This document shows positions 1 to 6,339 of a stretch of 8,448 nucleotides of DNA, in pieces; the stretch's first letter is position 1, and the number at the start of each line of letters is the position of its first letter. This stretch comes from Xanthobacteraceae bacterium (GTDB lineage Bacteria > Pseudomonadota > Alphaproteobacteria > Rhizobiales > Xanthobacteraceae). Position numbers and translations under genes: made by a program. Below the pieces are notes generated by a model. That model was not told where the DNA came from. It ran no database searches and worked only from the letters and a program-made list of their open reading frames with translations. The stretch is from positions 1 to 8,448 of the forward strand of contig JASHSY010000061.1 in assembly GCA_030040825.1 (NCBI GenBank), given 5' to 3'.

Positions 1-124
1 GCAGAATCAGCCACGTCATGATCACGAGCCATGCGCAGGAAAGGAAAAGCTCCACAGCGTTACCGAGCGGGCACTCCAGCCGAACGCGCTGGTGCTTGTG
101 CCAATCAACCAGCCGGGGCGAGCT
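1..124 (-). other. Left-edge segment, possible 5' part of an unidentified minus-strand gene
   Basis: After the methyltransferase no recognisable gene is completed. One minus-strand frame is open from about 132 to the window edge. Its last visible residues are strongly hydrophobic (ELFLSCAWLVIMTWLIL) and resemble a membrane segment or signal anchor. Possible starts are a GTG at 67 or an ATG at 19; neither has a well-placed ribosome binding site. A second ATG at 32 in another frame is also open to the edge. The visible stretch is too short to identify, and chance openness in GC-rich DNA is possible. Confidence 0.2.
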
Positions 125-133
125 TGAGTTCCC

Positions 134-152
134 CTAGCCTTGTTAAGACTAG
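134..152. terminator. Stem-loop with T-tract on the plus strand, weak terminator candidate
   Basis: CTAGCCTT (134-141) pairs with AAGACTAG (145-152) around a GTT loop, eight positions with one mismatch, followed on the plus strand by CTTTT. It lies about 20 bases past the methyltransferase stop. The T-tract is on the wrong side for minus-strand transcription, where the stem is preceded by GAAAAG and followed by GGGAAC. It could stop plus-strand or antisense transcription, or simply cap the 3' end of the operon message. The stem is AT-rich and not very stable. Confidence 0.3.
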
Positions 153-165
153 CTTTTCAACTCCG

Positions 166-187
166 GCCGGCGAACTATTTTGCCGGC
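166..187. other. Inverted repeat spanning the methyltransferase stop codon
   Basis: GCCGGC at 166-171 can pair with GCCGGC at 182-187 around a 10-base loop that contains the TAG stop of the methyltransferase gene. Because GCCGGC is self-complementary and common in GC-rich DNA, this may be accidental. No T-run follows on the minus strand. Confidence 0.25.
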
Positions 188-1359
188 ACGACCAGCGAAT
201 AGCGCTCGTCAGCGGCCAAACATTGAGCCTCTGGAAGGCCAAGCTCCTTGCGCACCATGTTGGTGCCCAGCACGAGCGAGACCATCTTATAAAAGGCGTG
301 ACGACGGCTCATCCCCTCGCGGCCCATGCCGCAGTCCGATGAGATCACCAGCCGCTCAGGCGGAATGTATTTCAGCGCGGCGCGGATTTGCGTCGCGACC
401 TCATCGGGGCTTTCTACTTGCAGTGTGTGATGATCGATCACCCCGATGGCGATCTTCTTGCCAACGATAGTGTTACCGATGGCTTCCAGATCGATGCCGC
501 CGGAGCTCGATGATTCAAACGTGATGACGTCGGCATCGACCTTATTGTAGGTCTCAAGCGACGGTTTGTAGCTCATAACGCTTGCGAACATGCGCTGCTG
601 GGACGGATTGCCCCAGCATGAATGCGCCCACACCTCGGTCTTGGCGCGTAGTCCCTTCACGGTACGATTGAATACGTCGACTAAGAAATCGAGCGTGATT
701 ACCTTGTCCTGGATGCCGCGCGCGGCCGCCATATGGATTTGCGGTTCCTCAATCTGGATTACCGGACAGCCGGCATCGGCGAGTTCGTGGTATTCTTGAT
801 TGAACGCCTCCGCGATCGCGACTATTCGCTCGGGCACGCTCTTGTAGTGCCGGTCCTGCGACGCGAAGGCGACGATTTCCGCCGATACCGCACCGAATTT
901 CACCGGCCTTGTCGTCAGCCGCTGCGCCGTCTTCCATAGCGCGGTGTATTGCAGATCGCCGCGTCCGATCGGCCCGATGATTACCGGCATGACGCGCGAT
1001 TCCAAATAATCATGCAGGATATGGCCGCGGGGAAACCACAACCCGCCGCGCCCGGCCGGCGTCGGCCGCGGATCGCCGCGCTCATAGCCAGTCATATGGT
1101 GCGGCGGATAGCTGGTCCAGCTCTGTCCGCCGACGTCGTCATCGAAGCGGCAGTCGCCGTCAGTGCAAATGTCGAGGCCGGCAAGCTCCTGGTCGCGGAG
1201 GTAGCAAGACAGCGTGTCGATGTATTGCTCGCGGTAGCGGCGCGACACCATTGCGTCGAGAAACATCCGCGTGCCGAGATTTTCGGTGTACCAGCTCGGC
1301 CGCGGCAGCGAGCCGGTGATGGTCGTCGGCAGCATAATGTCTTTGGTACCGCGATACAT
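175..1359 (-). CDS. Cobalamin-independent methionine synthase (MetE C-terminal)-like zinc methyltransferase
   Basis: A 394-residue protein of the UROD/MetE-like barrel superfamily, matching only the catalytic C-terminal half of MetE (full MetE is about 750 residues). The zinc ligands of the MetE family all have counterparts: His246 and Cys248 in AHSCWG, Glu282 in ITFESSS and Cys343 in SSDCGMG. The opening TTITGSLPRPSWY (12-24), GDLQYT, and IQIEEPQIH (201-209) complete the substrate site. Residues about 72-118 form an insert-like region rich in Gly, Pro, His and Tyr, which may shape a different pocket. Such proteins transfer a methyl group onto a thiol, but a short form lacking the N-terminal half need not use methyltetrahydrofolate. 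Some short forms are folate-independent methionine synthases and others are unassigned. The start is set by ATG 1359 with GGGAGG upstream. It is 174 bases from the amidohydrolase, on the same strand, possibly with its own control. Family assignment is strong; methyl donor and acceptor are unknown. Confidence 0.9.
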   Translation of the reverse strand: MYRGTKDIMLPTTITGSLPRPSWYTENLGTRMFLDAMVSRRYREQYIDTLSCYLRDQELAGLDICTDGDCRFDDDVGGQSWTSYPPHHMTGYERGDPRPTPAGRGGLWFPRGHILHDYLESRVMPVIIGPIGRGDLQYTALWKTAQRLTTRPVKFGAVSAEIVAFASQDRHYKSVPERIVAIAEAFNQEYHELADAGCPVIQIEEPQIHMAAARGIQDKVITLDFLVDVFNRTVKGLRAKTEVWAHSCWGNPSQQRMFASVMSYKPSLETYNKVDADVITFESSSSGGIDLEAIGNTIVGKKIAIGVIDHHTLQVESPDEVATQIRAALKYIPPERLVISSDCGMGREGMSRRHAFYKMVSLVLGTNMVRKELGLPEAQCLAADERYSLVVPAK

Positions 1360-1366
1360 TTCCGCG

Positions 1367-1372
1367 CCTCCC
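1367..1372 (-). promoter_or_regulatory. Strong ribosome binding site of the methyltransferase gene
   Basis: The minus strand reads GGGAGG seven bases before the ATG at 1359. This fixes the start and shows that this gene, unlike the coupled genes before it, can be translated independently. Confidence 0.8.
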
Positions 1373-1402
1373 GGAACTTCCGTTAAAGCCTTGCCAGCGG
1401 TT

Positions 1403-1417
1403 TGACGAAGTTCGTCA
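1403..1417. promoter_or_regulatory. Perfect 15-bp palindrome, candidate operator
   Basis: TGACGAA-G-TTCGTCA is a perfect 7-1-7 inverted repeat in the gap between the amidohydrolase and methyltransferase genes, about 45 bases upstream of the methyltransferase ATG. Its size and symmetry fit a site for a dimeric repressor, and it sits just downstream of a weak promoter-like sequence (1426-1455). No regulator gene lies in the window, so the regulator family is unknown. It could also act as a small RNA hairpin. Confidence 0.45.
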
Positions 1418-1425
1418 TTTGTCGT

Positions 1426-1455
1426 TTTCTAAGCAGCAAAAGGCAGCGGCTGCAA
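1426..1455 (-). promoter_or_regulatory. Possible sigma-70-like promoter for the methyltransferase gene
   Basis: On the minus strand TTGCAG (1455-1450) is followed after 18 bases by TAGAAA (1431-1426), giving 3/6 and 4/6 matches to the -35 and -10 consensus. The position is plausible: the start site would fall about 60 bases before the methyltransferase ATG and within or beside the palindrome at 1403-1417. The match is modest and could be chance. Confidence 0.25.
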
Positions 1456-1495
1456 CTGCGACGCCGATGCCGCCTCGAAATCTGAATTTGGAATG

Positions 1496-1515
1496 GGCCA
1501 TCGCCCCCGATGGGC
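1496..1515 (-). other. Small GC-rich stem-loop after the amidohydrolase stop
   Basis: CCATCG (1498-1503) pairs with CGATGG (1508-1513) around a 4-base loop, with one further pair beyond a mismatch. On the minus strand it begins about 18 bases after the amidohydrolase TAA. No T-run follows in that direction, so it is not a proper intrinsic terminator; at most it may pause polymerase or protect the 3' end. Weak evidence. Confidence 0.3.
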
Positions 1516-1533
1516 GGCTTCCTTGGCTGTTTT

Positions 1534-3000
1534 TTATTTGACCGGCCGGTGCAAATAGCGACCGCGTGCCGGGCCGACGACATTGCCATTCTGATAAACC
1601 GGCGCGCCACGCAAATAGGTACTTTTGACCCGGCCGGTCAGCTCCTGACCTTCGAATGGTGAATATCCCTGCTCGGACTCCGACTCGGCTGCGCGAACGG
1701 TAAAAGTCTGGTGCGGATCGACCAGGACGATGTCGGCATCGAAGCCGGGAGCGATATCGCCTTTGTTGAGCAGGCCGAACCGCCGCGATGGATTCCAGCT
1801 CGTCAGTTCGGCCATCCGGTTGTACGAGAGCCCGCGCTTGCTGCCCTCGCTCACCACACCCGAGAGCAGGTATTCGGTGCCGCCGAAGCCCGATTTGGCG
1901 AGCCAGATATTGTCCGGTTGGTCCTTTGACCATTTCTGTTCGGCCGAGCAACACGCGTGATCGCTGACGATCCAGTCGATTTTGCGCTCGAGCACAGCTT
2001 GCCACAACGCCTCCACATCTTCCCGCGGCCGGATCGGCGGATTGACCTTGGCGTGCACCGCGCATTCGCAGTCGGTGTCGAGCAAGAGGTGGCCGACCGT
2101 CACCTCCCGTCGGAAGCCGATATGCGGGAAGACCTGTTGCATGGTCCACGCCGCGTCGACCGCCTTGCGCGAAGAAAGATGCAAGAGATTGATGTTGATG
2201 CAGTTGGTTTCGTTGGCGAGATAAGAGGCGATCCACACCGCCAATCCCTCTGAATGCGGCGGGCGCGCGGCACTGTAGGCCTGCAACCCCGTTAGCTTGC
2301 CCTCGCGTTCGACGATCGTCGTATAGGCATTGAGAATATCGGCTAATTCGCAATGCAGGCTCACGCTGATGTGCTCGGCAAGCTCCGGGTGGCGGTCCAT
2401 CACCGCGCGCGCCGAACGCATGACGAACTCGAAGTGAGCGATGTCATAGCGATCGTCCGGAGGAAGCATCAGAAACTGATTCTGCTGATCGGATTTTCCG
2501 TGCAGCCCATAGCCGCCGTAAAACATAAAAATCTTGAACGACGTCACGCCGTGCTCGGTGACAAGATACTCCATCTCACCGAGATGCCGGCTTTCGATTG
2601 GCGCGACGTGATAGCCGTAATCGACCCAGAAGCGCCCCTCAGACAACTTGCGCACTTCGGGCATGACTTCGCGATACGGGCCGCCGCGATTGAGGTAATA
2701 GGCTCCGGTGCGGATGTAATTGAGGCTCGAGGTGACGCCGCCCATCGCAGCGGCTTTGCTTTCGCTCACCGCATCCTCGGCCAGCGGTCGGTAGATACCC
2801 ACATGCATATGCGCATCGACGCAGCCCGGAAAAGCGAGCTGGCGCTTGGCATCGAATACTTCATCGGCATCTTCGGCGCGAATTTCCGGCGCGAGACGGG
2901 CCACCTTGCCGTCCTTGACTGCAATATCAAGAGCGTCCACTCCAGTTGCATGCGGACGCACCACGCGCGCATTCTTGATGATGAGATCGAACGTCTTCAT
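1534..3000 (-). CDS. Dihydroorotase/hydantoinase-type cyclic amidohydrolase
   Basis: A 488-residue metal-dependent hydrolase of the amidohydrolase superfamily, in the group containing dihydroorotase, allantoinase and dihydropyrimidinase, which hydrolyse cyclic amides. The N-terminal small beta domain (FDLIIKNARVV...) leads into the barrel. The binuclear metal set is complete: HMH (His64, His66), Lys156 in SFKIF as the likely carboxylated bridging lysine, His216 in SLHCE, His274 in LLHLSS and Asp347 in SDHAC. KVNPPIRP (318-325) is a dihydroorotase/allantoinase-style substrate loop. The C-terminal part, including GDIAPGFDADIVLVDP, returns to the beta domain. Unusual stretches such as YYLNRGGPY (101-109) and the FYGGYGLHGKSDQQ loop (160-173) distinguish it from textbook PyrC, so pyrimidine synthesis is unlikely. 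The ATG at 3000 overlaps the upstream stop by 4 nt and has purine-rich AAAGGCGGAAAG ahead of it. Substrate is not determinable; a cyclic imide, hydantoin or lactam-like compound brought in by the adjacent importer is the inference. Confidence 0.92.
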   Translation of the reverse strand: MKTFDLIIKNARVVRPHATGVDALDIAVKDGKVARLAPEIRAEDADEVFDAKRQLAFPGCVDAHMHVGIYRPLAEDAVSESKAAAMGGVTSSLNYIRTGAYYLNRGGPYREVMPEVRKLSEGRFWVDYGYHVAPIESRHLGEMEYLVTEHGVTSFKIFMFYGGYGLHGKSDQQNQFLMLPPDDRYDIAHFEFVMRSARAVMDRHPELAEHISVSLHCELADILNAYTTIVEREGKLTGLQAYSAARPPHSEGLAVWIASYLANETNCININLLHLSSRKAVDAAWTMQQVFPHIGFRREVTVGHLLLDTDCECAVHAKVNPPIRPREDVEALWQAVLERKIDWIVSDHACCSAEQKWSKDQPDNIWLAKSGFGGTEYLLSGVVSEGSKRGLSYNRMAELTSWNPSRRFGLLNKGDIAPGFDADIVLVDPHQTFTVRAAESESEQGYSPFEGQELTGRVKSTYLRGAPVYQNGNVVGPARGRYLHRPVK

Positions 3001-3899
3001 TGCGGCTTTCCGCCTTTCGTTGTTTTGGATTCTCCGCCTGCATAACGCGCCCCCTTTGCCAACATTTCGGACGTCCCAAGCAGACGATTAAGTCCGTCGA
3101 AGTCGTACATGCGCGGGCGGAACGGCTCAGCGCTGCCGTGCGCCTTCAGCGACGCATAAAACTCCTCGGCAGTCTTGGCTTGCGCTCGCACGATGCCGGC
3201 GGCAAAGATGACCAAGGCAAAACCGAGCGCCTCAAGTTCGCTCGCCGGCAAGATCGGCGTTTTGCCTCCCTCAACCATGTTGGCGAGAAGCGGCACGGTT
3301 TTGCCGAACCGCGCACCGATGCGCGCGAGCTCATCGCGTTGCCGCGGCGCCTCGATGAATAACACATCGGCGCCCGCTTGGCGGAACAGCGCGGCGCGCT
3401 CCACAGCGCGGTCGAAACCCTCCACGGCAACGGCGTCCGTGCGGGCGATAATCAGCGTTTGCGCGGAAACGCGCGCATCGACCGCCGCCTTGATCTTGCC
3501 GACCATCTCCCCTGCCGGGATCAGCGTCTTGTCATCGAGATGGCCGCACCGTTTTGGAAAATCCTGGTCTTCGATCTGGATGGCATCGGCACCGGCGCGC
3601 TCCAGAAGCCGCACCGTGCGCTCGACGTTGAGCGCGTTGCCGTAGCCGGTGTCGGCATCGACAATCAGACGGCAGCCGACGCGATCGCGCACGAGTGCCA
3701 CCGTCTCCACCACCTCGCTCAAGCTAACGAGCCCGATATCGGGCCGTCCGAGCCGGGTATAGGCGATGCCGGCGCCGGAGACGTACAGCGCCTCGAAGCC
3801 CGCGCGCTCGGCGATGAGCGCGGTCAGCGGATCATACACGCCCGCCGCCATCAGGATCGGCGCGCGCGCAAGACGTTCGGACAGGGCGATGTCGGCCAT
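2997..3899 (-). CDS. Isocitrate lyase/PEP mutase superfamily enzyme (methylisocitrate/dimethylmalate lyase-like)
   Basis: A 300-residue single-domain TIM-barrel enzyme of the ICL/PEP mutase superfamily, whose members form or break C-C (or P-C) bonds next to a carboxylate using Mg2+. The metal and substrate motifs are clear: VSGAGIA (40-46), DADTGYGN (81-88), IEDQ (109-112), the flexible-loop motif KRCGH (116-120) with candidate catalytic Cys118, ARTDA (152-156), FIEAP (181-185) and NMVEGGKTP (207-215). By family knowledge, KRCGH with Cys points to a lyase such as 2-methylisocitrate or 2,3-dimethylmalate lyase, and away from PEP mutase or the oxaloacetate decarboxylases that lack this Cys. It follows the livF stop by 2 nt (TGACCATG), and its own stop overlaps the amidohydrolase start (ATGA), so it belongs to the transporter operon. 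No prp genes (citrate synthase, PrpD) are nearby, which argues against a plain propionate role. Database names such as carboxyvinyl-carboxyphosphonate phosphorylmutase would be over-annotation. The 3' end carries a Lys/Gly-rich tail. Confidence 0.92.
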   Translation of the reverse strand: MADIALSERLARAPILMAAGVYDPLTALIAERAGFEALYVSGAGIAYTRLGRPDIGLVSLSEVVETVALVRDRVGCRLIVDADTGYGNALNVERTVRLLERAGADAIQIEDQDFPKRCGHLDDKTLIPAGEMVGKIKAAVDARVSAQTLIIARTDAVAVEGFDRAVERAALFRQAGADVLFIEAPRQRDELARIGARFGKTVPLLANMVEGGKTPILPASELEALGFALVIFAAGIVRAQAKTAEEFYASLKAHGSAEPFRPRMYDFDGLNRLLGTSEMLAKGARYAGGESKTTKGGKPQ

Positions 3900-3901
3900 G
3901 G

Positions 3902-4618
3902 TCAAAGCCCCAGATAAGCGCGTTTGAGTTCCGGATTGGCGGCAATATCTGCGGACGGGCCAGACATGACGCATTGTCCTTCGGCGAGGATATAGGCCCG
4001 GCCGGCGATCTCCAGGCTTTGCACCACATTCTGTTCGACTAGCAATACCGCGACACCCTCGCCATGGATGCGCCCAATCAGGGCGAATAATTCCTCGACC
4101 AAAAGCGGCGAAAGCCCGAGCGAAGGTTCGTCGAGAATGAGCAGGCGTGGTTCCGCCATCAGGCCGCGGCCGATGGCAAGCATCTGCTGCTCGCCGCCCG
4201 ACAGCGTACCGGCGCGCTGCATCCGCCGCGCCGCCAGACGCGGAAAGATGGCAAACACGCGGTCGCGGTTGGCGGCGCGCCGCTCGGTGCCGCGGCGATA
4301 GCTGCCGAGATCGAGATTCTCGGCGACCGTTAGATTGGGGAAAATGCGCCGTCCTTCGGGTACCTGAATGAGGCCGCGCGCAACAATCGCGGCTGGCTTC
4401 TCGCGTTCGATGGCGACGCCGTCGAAGCGGATCGCGCCGGTGCGCGCCCGCAAAATGCCGGAGATCGTTCGATTGAGCGTCGATTTGCCAACGCCGTTGG
4501 AGCCGAGCACTGCGACGATCTCGCCGAAGTCGACCTTCAGATCGATGCCGCGCAGCACCTCTGCGTCGCCGTAGCCAGCGCGTAAGTCGCTGACGTCGAG
4601 AAGTGCTTCAGTGACCAT
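3902..4618 (-). CDS. livF: ABC transporter ATP-binding protein LivF family
   Basis: This is the second ATPase subunit of the importer. From the ATG at 4618 the product is 238 residues, close to the usual LivF length of about 235. Motifs appear in order: Walker A GSNGVGKST (39-47), the LivF-type Q-loop block IQVPEGRRIFPNLTVAENL (84-102), signature LSGGEQQML (139-147), Walker B LLILDEP (159-165) and VEQN (194-197) at the switch region, where LivF proteins normally have Gln in place of His. The alternative upstream start (4735) would overlap livG heavily and encode a non-family Arg/Pro-rich stretch, so it was rejected. The chosen start overlaps the livG stop by 11 nt with no strong ribosome binding site, consistent with translation by re-initiation. 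The C-terminus (LKRAYLGL) is the canonical LivF ending. Only two bases separate its stop from the next start. Confidence 0.95.
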   Translation of the reverse strand: MVTEALLDVSDLRAGYGDAEVLRGIDLKVDFGEIVAVLGSNGVGKSTLNRTISGILRARTGAIRFDGVAIEREKPAAIVARGLIQVPEGRRIFPNLTVAENLDLGSYRRGTERRAANRDRVFAIFPRLAARRMQRAGTLSGGEQQMLAIGRGLMAEPRLLILDEPSLGLSPLLVEELFALIGRIHGEGVAVLLVEQNVVQSLEIAGRAYILAEGQCVMSGPSADIAANPELKRAYLGL

Positions 4619-5360
4619 ACGCGGCTCGCATTCTGGCCGCGGCGCCATGGCCGAGATACGCCTCGACGACCTCGGGATCGGCCACCACCTCGGCCGGACT
4701 GCCTTCGGCGATGATGCGACCCTCCGCCAAAACAAAAACGCGATCGGCGAGACTCATCGCCGCCTGCATCATGTGCTCGATCATGACGATGGCGATGCCG
4801 CGCGTAGCGAGCGCGCGGATCGCCGGTACGATGGCACGGATTTCCGACGGGTTTAACCCCGCCAATACCTCGTCGAGGAGCAGCACTTTCGGCTCGGTCG
4901 CCAGCGCCCTTGCCAGTTCAAGCCGCTTTCGCCCAGCCACGGTCAGCGTGTGAGCCGGCCGGTCGAGCAACTCGCCAAGGCCGACCTCGCGCCCCACCTG
5001 CTCAGCCATTTGCAGCGCCACATCCCGGGCTCGATGGCGCAAGTGCGCGCCGACTGCAATGTTATGACGCACTGTCAGGCCGGCGAAAGGCTGCACGATC
5101 TGAAATGTGCGCGCGATGCCGCGGCGCGCCAGCCGATGCGGCGGCTCGCCGGTAACGTCCATGCCGTCGTAGCGCACGTGACCGGCGCTCGGCTTGAGGA
5201 AACCGGAAATCACCGAGAATAGCGTCGTCTTGCCGGCACCGTTTGGCCCGATCAGCGCGGTGATGCTTGCCGCCGGCGCCGACAGCGACACCGCGTTGAC
5301 CGCCAATAAGCCGCCGAAACGTCGCGATACGCCTTCCACGCGCAGCAGCGGCTCAACCAT
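4608..5360 (-). CDS. livG: ABC transporter ATP-binding protein LivG family, variant signature motif
   Basis: This cytoplasmic ATPase subunit is expected to dimerise with LivF and power import. The product is 250 residues from the ATG at 5360, which has a strong GGAGG six bases upstream. An in-frame start farther upstream (5414) would lie deep inside livM and adds a basic, non-family stretch. Visible motifs are Walker A GPNGAGKTT (38-46), Q-loop ARTFQ (83-87), Walker B LLLDE (160-164) and the switch His in IEH (194-196). The ABC signature position reads LTVAGRKRLELARAL from residue 139 in place of the usual LSxGQ; only its Gly143 is kept. Related LivG proteins with LxLAGRKRLE are known to me, so this is probably a subfamily trait and not damage. 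The C-terminal extension with EAYLG is typical of LivG. It overlaps livM by 8 nt and livF by 11 nt. Confidence 0.94.
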   Translation of the reverse strand: MVEPLLRVEGVSRRFGGLLAVNAVSLSAPAASITALIGPNGAGKTTLFSVISGFLKPSAGHVRYDGMDVTGEPPHRLARRGIARTFQIVQPFAGLTVRHNIAVGAHLRHRARDVALQMAEQVGREVGLGELLDRPAHTLTVAGRKRLELARALATEPKVLLLDEVLAGLNPSEIRAIVPAIRALATRGIAIVMIEHMMQAAMSLADRVFVLAEGRIIAEGSPAEVVADPEVVEAYLGHGAAARMRAAYGH

Positions 5361-6339
5361 GCGCCGCCTCCACTGCCCGCTTTTGCGCCGCCGGGCGAAG
5401 ATAATCGTACGCATCGGTCACGGCGCCGACGAGCCCACGCGGCGCGAAGCGGATCACCAATATGAGCACCGCGCCGTAAATCATCAGATCGAGCCCGGGA
5501 ATGTCGCCGGTGATGAGCTTGGCGCCCTCGCCGAGCGATTTCACCACCAGCGCGCCCAGCAGCGCGCCGAACACTGTGCCGGTGCCGCCGATGATCGGCG
5601 TCAGCAGCGCCTCAATCGAAATCCACGAGCCATAGCCGATCCCGGCATCGATGAACAAAAAATATTGGACATAAAAGCAGCCGGCAGCGGCGGTAATGGC
5701 AGCCGAGATGATCATCGCGCCAAGCTTGACCGCAAATGCGTCAACGCCGAGTGCCATAGCTGCATCTTCGTTTTCGCGCACCGCAATCAGCCAAGCTCCG
5801 AAGCGCGAGCGCTCGAGCAGGCGCGCGATCACCAGCGCGACCGCGACCAGCGCAAGGATGACGAGATAGAAGATCGCCCGGCTTTGGAACTGGAACGATC
5901 GTGTACCCAGATCGAGCTTGAGCAAAATGCCAACGCCGGCGCCGGTGATCGGCGCAACGCTTGCCAGGATGCGTAGTACTTCGGCGAAGGCGAGCGTTAC
6001 CAGCGCGAAATATGAACTGCGCAGGCCGGCGCGAAAAGCAAGCCCGCCGACGATCGCACCGATGACGGCGCCAGCCGCGATGCCGGCGGCAAATCCGAGC
6101 CAGGCGTTGACGCCGTAGCGCATCTGAAGGATGGCAGTCACATACGCGCCGGTTCCGAAAAAGGCCGCGTGGCCGAACGAATATTGGCCACCATAGCCGC
6201 CCAGGATGTTCCAGCCTTGGCCGGCGAGCGCGATCATCAGCGTCACCACCAGAAAATTGAGCACGACGTTGGAATGTAAGAATGCCGGCACAGTGGCGAG
6301 CATGGCGACCACGACGGCGATCGGCACGAAGGCCTTCAT
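5353..6339 (-). CDS. livM: ABC transporter permease LivM family (branched-chain amino acid/amide type)
   Basis: This is the second channel-forming inner-membrane subunit, pairing with LivH. The product is 328 residues with about nine hydrophobic segments, a normal length for a LivM without an extra N-terminal domain. The diagnostic block WNILGGYGGQYSFGH (residues 43-57) is followed by FFGTGAYVTAIL. The YFALVTLAFAEVLRIL helix and the C-terminal GGTGTVFGALLGALVV loop (ATPase contact) are also typical of the family. The ATG at 6339 overlaps the livH stop by 4 nt and has a good GGAG ribosome binding site seven bases upstream. The 3' end overlaps livG by 8 nt. The C-terminal tail (RPAAQKRAVEAAHG) is polar and probably cytoplasmic. 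There is no sign of truncation or frameshift. The symbol follows the family; leucine transport is not implied. Confidence 0.94.
   Translation of the reverse strand: MKAFVPIAVVVAMLATVPAFLHSNVVLNFLVVTLMIALAGQGWNILGGYGGQYSFGHAAFFGTGAYVTAILQMRYGVNAWLGFAAGIAAGAVIGAIVGGLAFRAGLRSSYFALVTLAFAEVLRILASVAPITGAGVGILLKLDLGTRSFQFQSRAIFYLVILALVAVALVIARLLERSRFGAWLIAVRENEDAAMALGVDAFAVKLGAMIISAAITAAAGCFYVQYFLFIDAGIGYGSWISIEALLTPIIGGTGTVFGALLGALVVKSLGEGAKLITGDIPGLDLMIYGAVLILVIRFAPRGLVGAVTDAYDYLRPAAQKRAVEAAHG

Noticed and set aside
1383..1418. Eleven-codon minus-strand frame (MTNFVKPLARL) just before the methyltransferase, possible leader peptide
   Set aside because: It has no ribosome binding site, no run of a regulatory amino acid and no antiterminator pairing. 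Its ATG falls at the edge of the palindrome, which is explained better as a DNA site.
1415..2353. 312-codon minus-strand open frame overlapping the amidohydrolase 3' half and the gap
   Set aside because: It is a different frame of the same DNA, Arg-rich and lacking motifs; the amidohydrolase frame is intact through its TAA at 1534.
2353..3045. 230-codon plus-strand open frame opposite the amidohydrolase
   Set aside because: The opposite strand encodes an amidohydrolase with all metal ligands in register, and this frame shows no recognisable domain.
3900..3974. N-terminal extension of the ICL-family lyase to 3974
   Set aside because: The extra residues lie within the livF coding region and do not resemble the family; MADIALSERL from 3899 is the expected beginning.
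4619..4735. N-terminal extension of LivF to an upstream start at 4735
   Set aside because: It would overlap livG by over 120 bases and add an Arg/Pro-rich stretch unlike LivF; the ATG at 4618 gives the normal family length.
5194..5976. 260-codon plus-strand open frame opposite livG/livM
   Set aside because: It is antisense to conserved motifs of livM and livG, has no family features, and has the biased Arg/Asp/Gln composition typical of shadow frames.
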